From positions 37,558 through 80,804 of the forward strand of contig PBNJ01000009.1 of NCBI GenBank assembly GCA_002723075.1: 43,247 bases of DNA, read 5' to 3'. The stretch's first letter is position 1. The number at the start of each line of letters is the position of its first letter. A program made the translations under genes and the position numbers. Shown piece after piece: positions 33,632-40,784 of this stretch. The notes below the pieces were generated by a model. The model saw nothing but the letters and a program-made list of their open reading frames with translations, made no database searches and was not told where the DNA came from. The stretch is from Flavobacteriaceae bacterium (GTDB lineage: Bacteria > Bacteroidota > Bacteroidia > Flavobacteriales > Flavobacteriaceae).

Positions 33632-34068
33632 AAAAATTATTTTTTACCGTTGGGACAACAGACTTTCCAGCCTTAACCAGGAAGGCAAACGAACTACATA
33701 AATCAAAAAAATTTAAGGTGGTTGCTCAAAGCCCAACAAGACTGAAAGACACATCATTAGAACAATTCAACTTTAAAGAGAACGTAATTGACTATTTTTT
33801 ATCTTCAGATTTAGTAATAACTCATGCTGGTGCAGGCTCGTGCTATAAACTAATTGAACTAGGCGTGCCGATTATTGTAGTTCCCAATTTAAATCGCAGA
33901 GATAAACATCAAAAAGAGATTGCATTATATTTTGAGAAAAATAATTATTGTAGTGTTTGCTGGGATTTAAATAAATTAGAAAACATTATTGAAAAACAAG
34001 ATTCTGTTAGATTTACCCCATATAGAAAAACCCCCTTTTTTTTAGCAAAGCTTATATTTTCACAATGA
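33628..34068 (+). CDS. Alg13/PssE-like glycosyltransferase catalytic subunit
   Basis: About 146 residues equal to the C-terminal, UDP-sugar-binding half of GT28 enzymes. It begins MKKLFFTVGTTDFPAL, like Alg13/PssE, and carries His-Ala-Gly-Ala-Gly-Ser (about 65-70) and a Pro-Asn-Leu-Asn-Arg-Arg-Asp-Lys-His-Gln segment near residue 90-100 for nucleotide-sugar binding. With the preceding subunit it should form a functional heterodimeric transferase. ATG 33628 (ATGA with the upstream stop) is preferred over an upstream TTG. Confidence 0.85.
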   Translation: MKKLFFTVGTTDFPALTRKANELHKSKKFKVVAQSPTRLKDTSLEQFNFKENVIDYFLSSDLVITHAGAGSCYKLIELGVPIIVVPNLNRRDKHQKEIALYFEKNNYCSVCWDLNKLENIIEKQDSVRFTPYRKTPFFLAKLIFSQ

Positions 34069-34826
34069 AAATCATAATTATCACCCAAAACGAACCTTTT
34101 TACCTTAGTCAGAACTTAAAGTATCTGTTTGGGGTTTTACCCAAGGATGTTAAGGTAGTGGGTTGCGTGGTTAACAGCGTTTCTCCCTTTGGAGAAAAAG
34201 AAAGCTTTTTCCGTAAATCCATAAAAACACTTAATATTTTTGGGTCTGTTTTTTTTATGTATTACTTCATGAAGTTTGTTTTCTCCAAGCTTTTTAAACC
34301 ACCCTTAAAAAAACTTTTAAAAGACAATCGAATTCCTGAAATTCACCTCGAAGGCAACATCAACTCTCAAACCAATTTAGCAATCATCCGCTCTTATAGC
34401 CCCGACTTGTTAGTTTCTATTCTTGGTAATCAAATTTTTAAAAAACCCCTTATTGACCTTGCCCCTCAAGGCTGTATCAACCTACATACGGCTTTATTAC
34501 CAAAATACAGGGGGCTGATGCCGACATTCTGGGTGCTTAAAAATAATGAAACCCACACAGGGGTGTCTGTGTTTTTTGTGGACGAAGGCATTGACAGCGG
34601 CCCTATCATCGTACAACAGAAAGTTGAAATTGGAAACCGCACACAAGCCGGTCTCATAAAACACACCAAAAAGATAGGCATGGAGTTGATTGCAGAGGCA
34701 ATCACTACAATTAAAAAAGGCAATTTGGAACTAATCCCCAACCCCAACAGCCAAATGTCTTACTATTCGTTTCCAACAAGAAAAGATGTGCAAGAATTTA
34801 AAAGAGCCGGAAAAAAGTTTTTTTGA
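34065..34826 (+). CDS. Sugar N-formyltransferase-like protein (Fmt fold)
   Basis: A 253-residue protein with a formyltransferase domain related to Fmt and PurN. The catalytic triad is visible as Asn139-x-His141 in Ile-Asn-Leu-His-Thr-Ala-Leu-Leu-Pro-Lys-Tyr-Arg-Gly and Asp177 in Glu-Gly-Ile-Asp-Ser-Gly-Pro. The Asn-Asp spacing (38) equals that of E. coli Fmt as I recall it (108, 110, 146). Sugar formyltransferases move the formyl group of N10-formyl-tetrahydrofolate to an amino sugar. The C-terminal OB fold of Fmt is missing, so it is not the tRNA enzyme. It overlaps its neighbours by 4 bases upstream and 1 base downstream. Confidence 0.83.
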   Translation: MKIIIITQNEPFYLSQNLKYLFGVLPKDVKVVGCVVNSVSPFGEKESFFRKSIKTLNIFGSVFFMYYFMKFVFSKLFKPPLKKLLKDNRIPEIHLEGNINSQTNLAIIRSYSPDLLVSILGNQIFKKPLIDLAPQGCINLHTALLPKYRGLMPTFWVLKNNETHTGVSVFFVDEGIDSGPIIVQQKVEIGNRTQAGLIKHTKKIGMELIAEAITTIKKGNLELIPNPNSQMSYYSFPTRKDVQEFKRAGKKFF

Positions 34827-35674
34827 TGAATATCCTCACATTTGATATTGAAGAATGGTTTCACATTCTAGACAACCGGTCCACAAAAACAGAAACAGAG
34901 TGGTTCAAATATGAAGCTCGCATTCATCAAAACATGGAGCGGATTTTTAAATTCCTTACAAAACACAATCTTTCAGCCACCTTCTTTGTGGTGGGGTGGA
35001 TCGCTAAAAAGTACCCAGAAGTGGTAAAAAAAATAGACAAATTAGGCTTTGAAATAGGCTCTCATACATACATGCATCAACTGATGTACGAACAATCTCC
35101 ACGGGAGGTAGAGGAAGACCTAAAGCAGTCGATATATGTTTTAGAGGATTTGACAGGAAAAAAAGTGAGATCTTTTCGTGCACCGGGATTTTCAATCACC
35201 AAAAAAAACAAATGGGCTTTTGAGGTTTTGGCCAGTCAAGGTATTACACATGATTGCTCGGTATTCCCAGCAGGCAGAGCGCATGGCGGCCTTCCAAGCT
35301 ATAAAGAAGCAGTTCCGTCAAGACTCATCTGTAATGGAGTTGAATTAAAAGAGTTTCCGATAAACACGACGTGTGTTTTTGGGAATTCATGGATTTTTTC
35401 AGGCGGAGGCTACTTCAGGCTGTCACCCTATCCCTTTGTCAAAAAATGGTCAAAGAAATCGGACTATATCATGACATATTTTCATCCAAGAGATTTTGAC
35501 CCTGATCAACCTATAATCAAAGAATTATCATTAACTAGAAAGTTTAAATCTTATGTGGGTTTAAAATCTTGTATGCCCAAACTCAACAAATGGGTTGGGG
35601 ACTTTGATTTTATTGATCTAAAAACAGCAGATATGTTGATTGATTGGGATCAAGTGCCAATAATCAAAATCTAA
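34826..35674 (+). CDS. Polysaccharide deacetylase (NodB/CE4 family)
   Basis: About 282 residues. Catalytic motifs are Thr-Phe-Asp7-Ile-Glu-Glu-Trp-Phe (MT1), His80-x3-His84 (MT2, Ser-His-Thr-Tyr-Met-His) and Arg118-Ala-Pro-Gly-Phe (MT3), all intact. The C-terminal extension with Thr-Tyr-Phe-His-Pro-Arg-Asp-Phe-Asp is like that of deacetylases in exopolysaccharide loci. It removes N-acetyl groups from GlcNAc-like residues. No signal peptide is seen, so it may act on lipid- or nucleotide-linked intermediates in the cytoplasm. ATG 34826 shares one base with the stop of the formyltransferase gene. Its TAA overlaps the stop of the convergent gene. Confidence 0.9.
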   Translation: MNILTFDIEEWFHILDNRSTKTETEWFKYEARIHQNMERIFKFLTKHNLSATFFVVGWIAKKYPEVVKKIDKLGFEIGSHTYMHQLMYEQSPREVEEDLKQSIYVLEDLTGKKVRSFRAPGFSITKKNKWAFEVLASQGITHDCSVFPAGRAHGGLPSYKEAVPSRLICNGVELKEFPINTTCVFGNSWIFSGGGYFRLSPYPFVKKWSKKSDYIMTYFHPRDFDPDQPIIKELSLTRKFKSYVGLKSCMPKLNKWVGDFDFIDLKTADMLIDWDQVPIIKI

Positions 35675-36858
35675 ATCTGTTCTTTCACCGAAAAAGAGCT
35701 TATCCACACAAAAAAGACCAACATAGCAGGAATTATATCATATAATTGCCCCCCAAAAGAAGCCACAACAACTGGAATGGCATACGTGAATTTTGGAATC
35801 CATCTGGCATAAAAGATAACTGTAGCTATCAAGCCGACAGCTCCAAAATAAAAAAACACATCAATTGGATACATTTCAACACGATCTGGAAATGTTGCAA
35901 ATCCACCAAACAAAAATTTAGATATTATATTTTCATTTGTAAACTGCTGACTCAAGATATTTTCTATGTTCTCATTCCTTAGTGATAAAAAAACACCCAA
36001 AGCACCATGCTTTTCGTAAACACTGTTCCAGAAAGAGTCAAAGGAACTAAAAAAAGATATAATCCTATTAAAATGAACAATTAACAATAATATGGAAGCT
36101 AGAAAAATTTTTTTTATAATAACCCTTTTATTTACAACAAAAATGATAATTAATAAAAGGTATAGTAAAGCTGACTTTTGCCCCATCAAAATCAGGCTGC
36201 TAGAAAGCACAAAAAACTCCCAGTCCAATTTTTTTAAAGTTGACCAGTGGTGAATTAAACAAATAGCATACATGATATTGTTCATTCCCCCAGACCAAAG
36301 AATACCACTATATCCCCAACGGCCACTTAAAGGGTAGGATTCAAACAGCGACAAAGAAAAAACTGCCCCTACATAAATTAAGCACGCATTAAAAACAAGC
36401 AACTTTTTTAAATAGAAAAAGAATGAAAACCCATAACGCTCACTTTTATTCAACTCCATCCATATACTAAGGAAAAGAAATGGAAATAAATATTTTAACA
36501 AATAAAATCCGTTGTTATTGATAAAAAAATCCGAAAAATACCACCAATCAAAAGTTGTAGTAAGTATTAACGATTGAATCAAGATCACAAAGGCCAGTAA
36601 ACCCATGTAAAAAACAAGGTCTTTTCTTATAACTTTTAAAAGCATTAAAAAGCTTATAATTAAAGCAGCTCCGGTTAGTGAGTATATTATCACCCCAGCT
36701 GGATTAGGCGGATATTGTTTATCAAACATTACCCACAAAAACTTTCTTGTACTTTGATTTAATATGCTATATCCAACAACAGTCCACAACACCCAATAAT
36801 AAAACCGAGCACTCTCAAACACATTCACTCGGGCATTATGGATCAATCGTTGTAGCAT
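35671..36858 (-). CDS. Second Wzy-like polytopic membrane protein
   Basis: A 395-residue protein with about ten to twelve membrane helices. A C-terminal loop reads Phe-Leu-Phe-Gly-Gly-Phe-Ala-Thr-Phe-Pro-Asp-Arg, followed by Pro-Ile-Asp-Val-Phe-Phe-Tyr-Phe-Gly-Ala-Val-Gly-Leu, comparable to the loop of O-antigen polymerases and ligases. It is strongly AT-rich. It is the last gene of the rml operon, 14 bases after the rmlD stop, and converges with the deacetylase gene, their stops sharing bases (35671-35674). It may be the true polymerase, a ligase, or act on another glycan. Confidence 0.6.
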   Translation of the reverse strand: MLQRLIHNARVNVFESARFYYWVLWTVVGYSILNQSTRKFLWVMFDKQYPPNPAGVIIYSLTGAALIISFLMLLKVIRKDLVFYMGLLAFVILIQSLILTTTFDWWYFSDFFINNNGFYLLKYLFPFLFLSIWMELNKSERYGFSFFFYLKKLLVFNACLIYVGAVFSLSLFESYPLSGRWGYSGILWSGGMNNIMYAICLIHHWSTLKKLDWEFFVLSSSLILMGQKSALLYLLLIIIFVVNKRVIIKKIFLASILLLIVHFNRIISFFSSFDSFWNSVYEKHGALGVFLSLRNENIENILSQQFTNENIISKFLFGGFATFPDRVEMYPIDVFFYFGAVGLIATVIFYARWIPKFTYAIPVVVASFGGQLYDIIPAMLVFFVWISSFSVKEQI

Positions 36859-36872
36859 CTATTGTAAAACGT

Positions 36873-37646
36873 TTAAACAGTTGAACTATTGTTGTTTTTT
36901 AGGACAACCTTTTTGGGTCTAATAGCAAGAGAACTTGCACCACTCCACTCCGAAACCTTTTGGTTTGGAAACAACCGCCTTGCCAAATCCAGCCATGTCA
37001 TTACCTCGCCACCGCAATAATGCGAAATCCCTTTTGCGAGCTGTTGGTTAGCAATTCCAGTTAGCAAATGGGCAGCCAAATCTTCTGCTCGTGTCGGACA
37101 ACCTTCTTGGTCTGCTGTGACTTGTAGTGTTTTTCCAGCATCGAGCTGGGCTTGCAGTTTGGTGTAAAAGTTATTCCCATATTGAGAATACAACCAAGAT
37201 GTGCGCACAACTGAATAGTTACCACCTACAGCCTGTATGGCCTGTTCACCAGCTAGTTTACTTGCGCCATAGACGTTCAGTGGATTGGGGGTGTCTGGTG
37301 GAGTGTAGGACCTGTCCAACGTACCGTCAAATACATAGTCGGTTGAAATATGTATGAGCCAGCAGCCAGTTTGTTTGCAGGTTTTGGCAAGGGTTTCAAC
37401 CGTCATGCCATTAATTGCATAGGCGAGCTCTTTATTGGACTCTGCACCATCTACATCAGTATAGGCAGCAGTATTGACACAGACATCAAAGGATTGTGTG
37501 GAAAACACCTCTTTCACCGCATTGGCGTTGGTTATATTAAGCGTGTTTTTGTCCATAAAAACAAGGTCTAAAGGAAAGTCTTTCGCGGCACCTTGTAATG
37601 CAAGCCCTAACTGACCATTGGCGCCAGTTACCAGCACCCGCTTCAT
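36873..37646 (-). CDS. rmlD: dTDP-4-dehydrorhamnose reductase, C-terminally shortened
   Basis: A 257-residue short-chain dehydrogenase fold enzyme for the last step of dTDP-L-rhamnose synthesis. Motifs are Gly-Ala-Asn-Gly-Gln-Leu-Gly (8-14), Ser-Thr-Asp-Tyr-Val-Phe-Asp-Gly and the catalytic Tyr-Gly-Ala-Ser-Lys. Family members are normally about 285-300 long. This one stops about 13 residues after the conserved Arg-Pro (Ile-Arg-Pro-Lys), with a polar, Asn/Ser-rich ending, so the last ~20-25 residues that usually carry a Trp and a C-terminal helix are missing. The Wzy-like gene starts immediately after. Catalytic residues are intact, so it may still work. It starts with ATGA overlap with rmlC. 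Confidence 0.88.
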   Translation of the reverse strand: MKRVLVTGANGQLGLALQGAAKDFPLDLVFMDKNTLNITNANAVKEVFSTQSFDVCVNTAAYTDVDGAESNKELAYAINGMTVETLAKTCKQTGCWLIHISTDYVFDGTLDRSYTPPDTPNPLNVYGASKLAGEQAIQAVGGNYSVVRTSWLYSQYGNNFYTKLQAQLDAGKTLQVTADQEGCPTRAEDLAAHLLTGIANQQLAKGISHYCGGEVMTWLDLARRLFPNQKVSEWSGASSLAIRPKKVVLKNNNSSTV

Positions 37647-38182
37647 GAGTTGAGGTCTTTAAGAAAGGGAAGTTTTTGATCTTTTTCAGAAAGCATGGGA
37701 TTGTCCACTTGCCAGTTAATGCCCAAGTCAGGGTCGTTGTAGCGAATGCCACTTTCGGCTTGTGGGTGGTAGGGCTCGTCAACCTTGTATTGGATAATCG
37801 CTATCTCACTCAGAACGCTATACCCATGAGCAAAGCCCTTTGGTAAAAACAATTGAGTTTGGTTTTCTGCAGAAAGCTCCACACCAAACCATTCTCCATA
37901 ACTTGGAGAGTCTGCGCGGAGGTCCACTGCCACATCGTAGATTTGCCCTAACACCACTCGAACCAGTTTGGCTTGTCCATACGGGTCGTTTTGCAGGTGG
38001 AGCCCCCGAACAACACCCTGACGAGAAACCACTTCATTGTCTTGGATAAAATCGATTGAAAGGCCAGTTTGTTCTGCAAAAACACCCTTTTGAAAACTCT
38101 CGACAAAATGCCCGCGCGAATCCGCATGCACTTTGGGCGTGAGCAACCAACTTCCTGCGATGGGTCCTGGCTTACTGTTCAT
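37643..38182 (-). CDS. rmlC: dTDP-4-dehydrorhamnose 3,5-epimerase
   Basis: A 179-residue cupin-fold epimerase. Conserved are Asp-Ser-Arg-Gly-His-Phe (about 21-26), Gly-Val-Val-Arg-Gly-Leu-His with the catalytic His, Gly-Gln-Ile-Tyr-Asp-Val-Ala-Val-Asp and Gly-Phe-Ala-His-Gly-Tyr. The length matches (about 180). Its start overlaps rmlA by 11 bases and its end overlaps rmlD by 4. Confidence 0.96.
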   Translation of the reverse strand: MNSKPGPIAGSWLLTPKVHADSRGHFVESFQKGVFAEQTGLSIDFIQDNEVVSRQGVVRGLHLQNDPYGQAKLVRVVLGQIYDVAVDLRADSPSYGEWFGVELSAENQTQLFLPKGFAHGYSVLSEIAIIQYKVDEPYHPQAESGIRYNDPDLGINWQVDNPMLSEKDQKLPFLKDLNS

Positions 38183-39035
38183 CGATCCACTGTTTTAGAT
38201 ATCTGCTGTATTCTGCTTCTTTGTAGGTTGAGGCGAGTGCTTTGAGTTGGGGGAGATCGACAAACCCTTGTTTGTAAGCTGCTAGTTCCGGAGAACCCAC
38301 CAACACCCCTTGTCGGCTTTGAATGGCCTCAACAAAGGCATGGGCTTTGGACAAGCTTTGTACAGTTCCGGTATCTAACCAAGCGGTGCCTTGTTCCAAG
38401 ATCGAAACACGCAGGGAACCTTCTTTCCAATACGCATTGTGAATGTCTGTGATTTCAAGTTCGCCTCTGGCACTCGGTTTGACATGTTTTGCCTTTTCTA
38501 CCACGCTATGGTCAAAGAAATAAAGACCAGGAATCGCGAGGTTGGATTTTGGGCTTTTGGGCTTTTCTTCAATGGACTTTACGTTTCCCTGGGTATCGAG
38601 CTCCACGATTCCATAACGCTCAGGGTTTTGTACATGCGTACCAAAAATTAGACCCCCGGTAAAATCAGCAGATGGACTTTGCTTTTGAATGGCATTGCCG
38701 TAAAACAGATTGTCCCCTAAGATAAGCGCAACAGAGTCTATTCCAATAAAATCAGCCCCAATCAAAAATGCCTCTGCTAGCCCGTTGGGTTTTGGCTGAA
38801 CAGCATAGGAAAATGAACATCCCAACGAACACCCGTCACCCAAAAGGGCCTGAAATGCAGACTGGTCTCTGGGCGTGGTGATAATCAAAACTTCAGATAT
38901 CCCTAAAGAAAGTAATGTGGACAAGGGATAGTACACCATCGGCTTGTCATACACAGGTAACAGTTGTTTACTCACTGTTTTTGTCATCGGGTATAAGCGT
39001 GAGCCCGTTCCACCAGCAAGGAGTATTCCTTTCAT
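38172..39035 (-). CDS. rmlA: Glucose-1-phosphate thymidylyltransferase
   Basis: A 287-residue sugar-nucleotide transferase that makes dTDP-glucose. It begins MKGILLAGGTGSRLYPMT (nucleotide-binding Gly-Gly-x-Gly-x-Arg) and has Lys-Gln-Leu-Leu-Pro-Val-Tyr-Asp-Lys-Pro-Met, Leu-Gly-Asp-Asn, Glu-Lys-Pro and Ala-Trp-Leu-Asp-Thr-Gly-Thr. The length is normal. It is translationally coupled with rmlB by ATGA overlap. Confidence 0.97.
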   Translation of the reverse strand: MKGILLAGGTGSRLYPMTKTVSKQLLPVYDKPMVYYPLSTLLSLGISEVLIITTPRDQSAFQALLGDGCSLGCSFSYAVQPKPNGLAEAFLIGADFIGIDSVALILGDNLFYGNAIQKQSPSADFTGGLIFGTHVQNPERYGIVELDTQGNVKSIEEKPKSPKSNLAIPGLYFFDHSVVEKAKHVKPSARGELEITDIHNAYWKEGSLRVSILEQGTAWLDTGTVQSLSKAHAFVEAIQSRQGVLVGSPELAAYKQGFVDLPQLKALASTYKEAEYSRYLKQWIDEQ

Positions 39036-40012
39036 TTGTTATCTAAATATGCGGCGATGGTTTTTTCAATTCCTTCGTCCCAATTTGTTTTTGGAGACCA
39101 CCCCAATGTTGACTCCAATTTGCTTGGGTCAATTGCATAGCGAAAGTCATGCCCTGGGCGGTCGGTCACAAAAGTAATCAACTTTTCGGCAGTGCCCAGA
39201 TCCTGACCAAGCCGTCGATCATAAGCCTGACATAGTGTTTTGGCCACCTTGAGGTTTGATCGTTCACAACGCCCCCCGACAAGGTAAGTTTCCCCCAATT
39301 TACCGTGATGAAAAATGACATCCATGGCCGAAACATGATCTTCCACGTATAGCCAGTCTCTCACATTTAATCCGTCTCCATAAATAGGAAGGGCTTTGTT
39401 TTGTTGTAAACTGTGAATCAGTGTTGGGATAAGTTTTTCGCTGTGTTGATCAGGACCATAGTTGTTGCTGCAATTGGAAATCACATAAGGCAAGTTATAG
39501 GTCTCTCCATAAGCTCGCACCATATGGTCTGCACTTGCTTTAGAAGCCGCATAAGGAGATCGGGGCTGATAAGGGCTTTCTTCCGTAAACACACCCTTTT
39601 TCCCCAAAGACCCATAGACTTCATCGGTACTGATGTGATAGAACCGATGGTTGTTTTCTTTTTTCCAATGTGTACGACAGGCATTGAGCAGATTCATCGT
39701 GCCAACGACATTGGTTTCGGCAAAAGGCATTGGTCCCTCAATAGATCGATCAACATGTGACTCAGCGGCAAGATGAATAACCGCTTCAATGTGGTGCGTA
39801 GAAAATAAACTGTCAAGTAGAGATGAGTCATTGATGTTTCCCTCCACAAACTGATAATTTGGGACATTGTTTACATCATCCAAACGCGACAAATCAGCAG
39901 CATAAGTCAGCGCATCCAGATTGATAAGAGTGTAATCGGGATATCTTTTGACAAGATGTCGAACCAAATGAGAACCGATAAATCCCGCTCCACCTGTAAC
40001 TAATATAGTCAT
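39032..40012 (-). CDS. rmlB: dTDP-glucose 4,6-dehydratase
   Basis: About 326 residues of the extended SDR family. Motifs are Gly-Gly-Ala-Gly-Phe-Ile-Gly-Ser-His (7-15), Ser-Thr-Asp-Glu-Val-Tyr-Gly and the catalytic Tyr-Ala-Ala-Ser-Lys, then Asn-Asn-Tyr-Gly-Pro-Asp-Gln. The start is ATG 40012 (MTILVTGG); the longer frame upstream is excluded because it extends through a promoter box. It is the first gene of the - strand rmlBACD operon. Confidence 0.95.
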   Translation of the reverse strand: MTILVTGGAGFIGSHLVRHLVKRYPDYTLINLDALTYAADLSRLDDVNNVPNYQFVEGNINDSSLLDSLFSTHHIEAVIHLAAESHVDRSIEGPMPFAETNVVGTMNLLNACRTHWKKENNHRFYHISTDEVYGSLGKKGVFTEESPYQPRSPYAASKASADHMVRAYGETYNLPYVISNCSNNYGPDQHSEKLIPTLIHSLQQNKALPIYGDGLNVRDWLYVEDHVSAMDVIFHHGKLGETYLVGGRCERSNLKVAKTLCQAYDRRLGQDLGTAEKLITFVTDRPGHDFRYAIDPSKLESTLGWSPKTNWDEGIEKTIAAYLDNK

Positions 40013-40041
40013 ACGTTCAATAGATAACGAAAGAGTTGCTT

Positions 40042-40049
40042 CAAAAGTA
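40042..40049 (-). promoter_or_regulatory. -7 promoter box for the rml operon
   Basis: TACTTTTG on the - strand, 29 bases before the rmlB ATG at 40012. It is divergent from the sugar-transferase gene. Confidence 0.5.
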
Positions 40050-40084
40050 CAAATCATTTTTTGAGCAGGTCGTATGCAATTTTT

Positions 40085-40092
40085 TACTTTTA
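40085..40092 (+). promoter_or_regulatory. Possible -7 box for the sugar-transferase gene
   Basis: TACTTTTA on the + strand, 39 bases before the TTG start at 40132. The last base departs from the TAnnTTTG consensus. Confidence 0.35.
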
Positions 40093-40131
40093 CCAGCGTT
40101 TAAACATTGAATAACACCAACCATACCCGAT

Positions 40132-40734
40132 TTGGAATTTCTACTCAAACGGAGTTTTGACGTATTGTTTGCCTTGACACTTCTGTTTTTGGTCATGTCA
40201 TGGCTGGTTCCCGTATTGTGGATATTGAATCTTTTTGTCGGCGGAGGACCATTGTTTTTTAGCCATCAGCGTGAAGGGAAAGACCGCAAATTGTTTTGGT
40301 GTTATAAGTTTAGAACATTTCCCAAAAATGCCGCTCACCCAAAGCCAGGAGATTCGATGACCACGCCAATTCCTTGGTTGGGTACTTTGCTTCGCAATTC
40401 GGGAATCGATGAACTTCCGCAAGTCTTGAATATCATAAAAGGGGAAATGTCTGTTGTTGGTCCCCGACCACATTTACCTGAATATAACGCCTATTATCAG
40501 AATGTAGTCGGGCAAGAAGAAATGGATAAGCGTCACAACACCCGTCCAGGGCTGACAGGACTGGCCCAAATCCGAGGATACCGCGGGGACACCCCCAACA
40601 GTGCTTCCATATATAACCGAATCAATAGCGACATTGAATATATCAATAGGCAATCTTTCCTTTTAGATCTTGAAATTATTACCATTTCATTATGGATGCT
40701 GATTCGCGCCGCAGTTCGGCGAATTTTTAATTAG
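40132..40734 (+). CDS. Undecaprenyl-phosphate sugar phosphotransferase (Bac_transf family)
   Basis: A 200-residue monotopic PGT of the PglC/WcaJ-catalytic-domain type. An N-terminal Lys-Arg-Ser-Phe-Asp-Val-Leu-Phe-Ala leads into a hydrophobic re-entrant helix (about 12-38). Then come Gln-Arg-Glu-Gly, Lys-Phe-Arg-Thr, the Asp-Glu-Leu-Pro-Gln catalytic pair, Gly-Glu-Met-Ser-Val-Val-Gly-Pro-Arg-Pro, and Arg-Pro-Gly-Leu-Thr-Gly. It loads the first sugar phosphate of a repeat unit on undecaprenyl phosphate. The start is uncertain; a TTG at 40132 fits the family N-terminus and no in-frame ATG lies before it. Confidence 0.9.
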   Translation: MEFLLKRSFDVLFALTLLFLVMSWLVPVLWILNLFVGGGPLFFSHQREGKDRKLFWCYKFRTFPKNAAHPKPGDSMTTPIPWLGTLLRNSGIDELPQVLNIIKGEMSVVGPRPHLPEYNAYYQNVVGQEEMDKRHNTRPGLTGLAQIRGYRGDTPNSASIYNRINSDIEYINRQSFLLDLEIITISLWMLIRAAVRRIFN

Positions 40735-40764
40735 TCAACCGCCAATCTGCAAGCGACAAATTCC

Positions 40765-40772
40765 TATTTTTG
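40765..40772 (+). promoter_or_regulatory. -7 promoter box for purD
   Basis: TATTTTTG on the + strand, 12 bases before ATG 40785. It overlaps the in-frame TTG at 40770, which is therefore unlikely to be the start. Confidence 0.55.
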
Positions 40773-40784
40773 CCAAAAACAAGC

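Noticed and set aside
21118-35674. A defence or toxin-antitoxin system hidden in the accessory region
   Set aside because: Every gene in the region fits polysaccharide synthesis, export or envelope; no nuclease, toxin, helicase or reverse transcriptase motif was seen.
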